NCBI GenBank assembly: GCA_016928525.1
Contig: JAFGKO010000382.1
Coordinates: forward strand, 1-5,550
Source of the DNA: Anaerolineales bacterium
GTDB lineage: Bacteria > Chloroflexota > Anaerolineae > Anaerolineales > Villigracilaceae
Direction: 5' to 3'
DNA: 5,550 bases
Shown here piece after piece: positions 5,067 to 5,550 of this stretch (its first letter is position 1; every line of letters begins with the position of its first letter). A program made the translations under genes and the position numbers. The notes below the pieces were generated by a model. It did no database searches, was not told the DNA's origin, and was given only the letters and a program-made list of their open reading frames with translations.

Positions 5067-5550
5067 TCACAATGGGAAATCCACACCTATGCCGTTATCC
5101 ATGTGAGGCCAACCATCCCAGGTATCTGTATGGGGTGGTTCCCACGCGGGGCAACTTCCCCCGCTATAGTCAGAGTGGGAATCCCTATGACTGAGACTAC
5201 TAGCAGAATCAGTATGTTTTTGTATTATCCGATCCCTTAGGGCGGCAATGATCTCTCTTTGTCCTTGATCGAGTTGGCTTGTCTTATACATTGTGATTAA
5301 TGCTTGGGCGGCGGTTTGGCGCATACTCCAAGTGCCCTCCTTGAGCGCAACGACAAGTGGTTCCACGGCGCGGGCATCCCCAATCTGACCCAGCGCCTCG
5401 GCGGCGGCACGTTGCACCTGCCGATCGTTGAGAGCAGCGATGAGCGGTTCCATGGCCCGTGCATCTCCAATCTGGCCCAGCGCCTTCGCCGCGCTCTGTC
5501 GTACATCCATATCGCTGGTCTTGAGGACAGCGATGAGCGGCTCCACGGCG
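5067..5550 (-). CDS. HEAT-repeat protein (HEAT-A), C-terminal part, with H-x-D-rich tail
   Basis: The frame is open to the window edge; GTG at 5546 lies inside a repeat (AVEPLIAVL), so the true start is outside. Counting from that GTG, three HEAT units are visible: 1-30 ([30 protein letters not shown]), 31-59 ([29 protein letters not shown]) and 60-86 ([27 protein letters not shown]). The repeated A-(V/M)-E-P-L-x2-A-L and A-L-G-Q-I-G-D-A-R cores are typical of PBS-lyase/HEAT repeats. A helical linker (87-110) follows, then a tail with five H-x-D triplets (HTD 111, HRD 120, HSD 124, HTD 139, HMD 148) and the end NGIGVDFPL. The solenoid is expected to bind a partner protein. The tail's role is unknown; metal binding is a guess. 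TGA 5069-5067 ends it, 24 bases before the P-loop fragment. Confidence 0.8.
   Translation of the reverse strand, partial: AVEPLIAVLKTSDMDVRQSAAKALGQIGDARAMEPLIAALNDRQVQRAAAEALGQIGDARAVEPLVVALKEGTWSMRQTAAQALITMYKTSQLDQGQREIIAALRDRIIQKHTDSASSLSHRDSHSDYSGGSCPAWEPPHTDTWDGWPHMDNGIGVDFPL
5359..5489 (-). repeat. near-identical DNA repeats encoding HEAT units
   Basis: Units at 5359-5402 and 5446-5489 share long runs of identity (GGTTCCAYGGC, GGGCATCYCCAATCTG, CCCAGCGCC). A related unit lies in HEAT-B at 4620-4663 (GGTTCCACGGCACGGGCATC). A partial fourth copy begins at the window edge (5528-5550). They encode the A-V-E-P-L / G-Q-I-G-D-A-R cores. Similarity kept at DNA level makes them ready substrates for recombination between and within the two HEAT genes. 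Confidence 0.65.

Noticed and set aside
1..5550. tRNA, rRNA or riboswitch genes.
   Set aside because: No cloverleaf, conserved rRNA stretch or known aptamer core was recognised on either strand by eye.

Overview
The window looks like an accessory, rearranged stretch of a bacterial chromosome. A Chloroflexota host (Anaerolineae-like or related) is my best guess. It rests on the mix of gene types: a multiheme cytochrome with a GHHIPTD-type C-terminal domain, HEAT-repeat proteins with histidine/aspartate-rich tails, an AAA_28-like P-loop protein and a YREK-type IS4 transposase. This is inference from gene content, with no marker gene in view.

Layout, left to right. (1) Positions 1-756, plus strand: the C-terminal part of an exported multiheme c-type cytochrome. 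(2) Positions 932-1788, minus strand: a four-helix membrane protein of unknown function, followed by a 45-residue zinc-ribbon-like protein that starts inside the membrane gene's stop codon (GTGA overlap). The 5' side of the membrane gene runs open into an insertion sequence, so it is probably truncated. (3) Positions 1832-3268: a complete IS4-family insertion sequence of 1437 bp with 18-bp perfect terminal inverted repeats and an intact DDE transposase. No target duplication is visible. (4) Positions 3269-3714, plus strand: a control region packed with ACTGACAA-type boxes, then an HU/IHF-like DNA-binding protein with a strong ribosome binding site. (5) Positions 3802-5550, minus strand: two copies of a two-gene cassette, each a HEAT-repeat protein followed closely by a P-loop nucleotide-binding protein.

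The most interesting region is (5). In transcription order it reads HEAT-A (runs off the window), a P-loop start fragment that breaks off after 42 residues, HEAT-B (short, about one and a half repeats), then an intact 195-residue P-loop protein. Both HEAT proteins end in a related tail with a ...D.GIGV.F... terminus. In HEAT-A this tail carries five H-x-D triplets. The intact P-loop protein begins 10 bases after the HEAT-B stop, which suggests the pair is translated together. A scaffold or adaptor partnered with a nucleotide-dependent kinase or NTPase is a reasonable hypothesis, but the sequence gives no substrate.

The HU-like gene converges on this cassette across a perfect 11-bp hairpin. 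The insertion sequence separates the HU control region from the membrane/zinc-ribbon pair, so the order left of the insertion sequence may not be ancestral.
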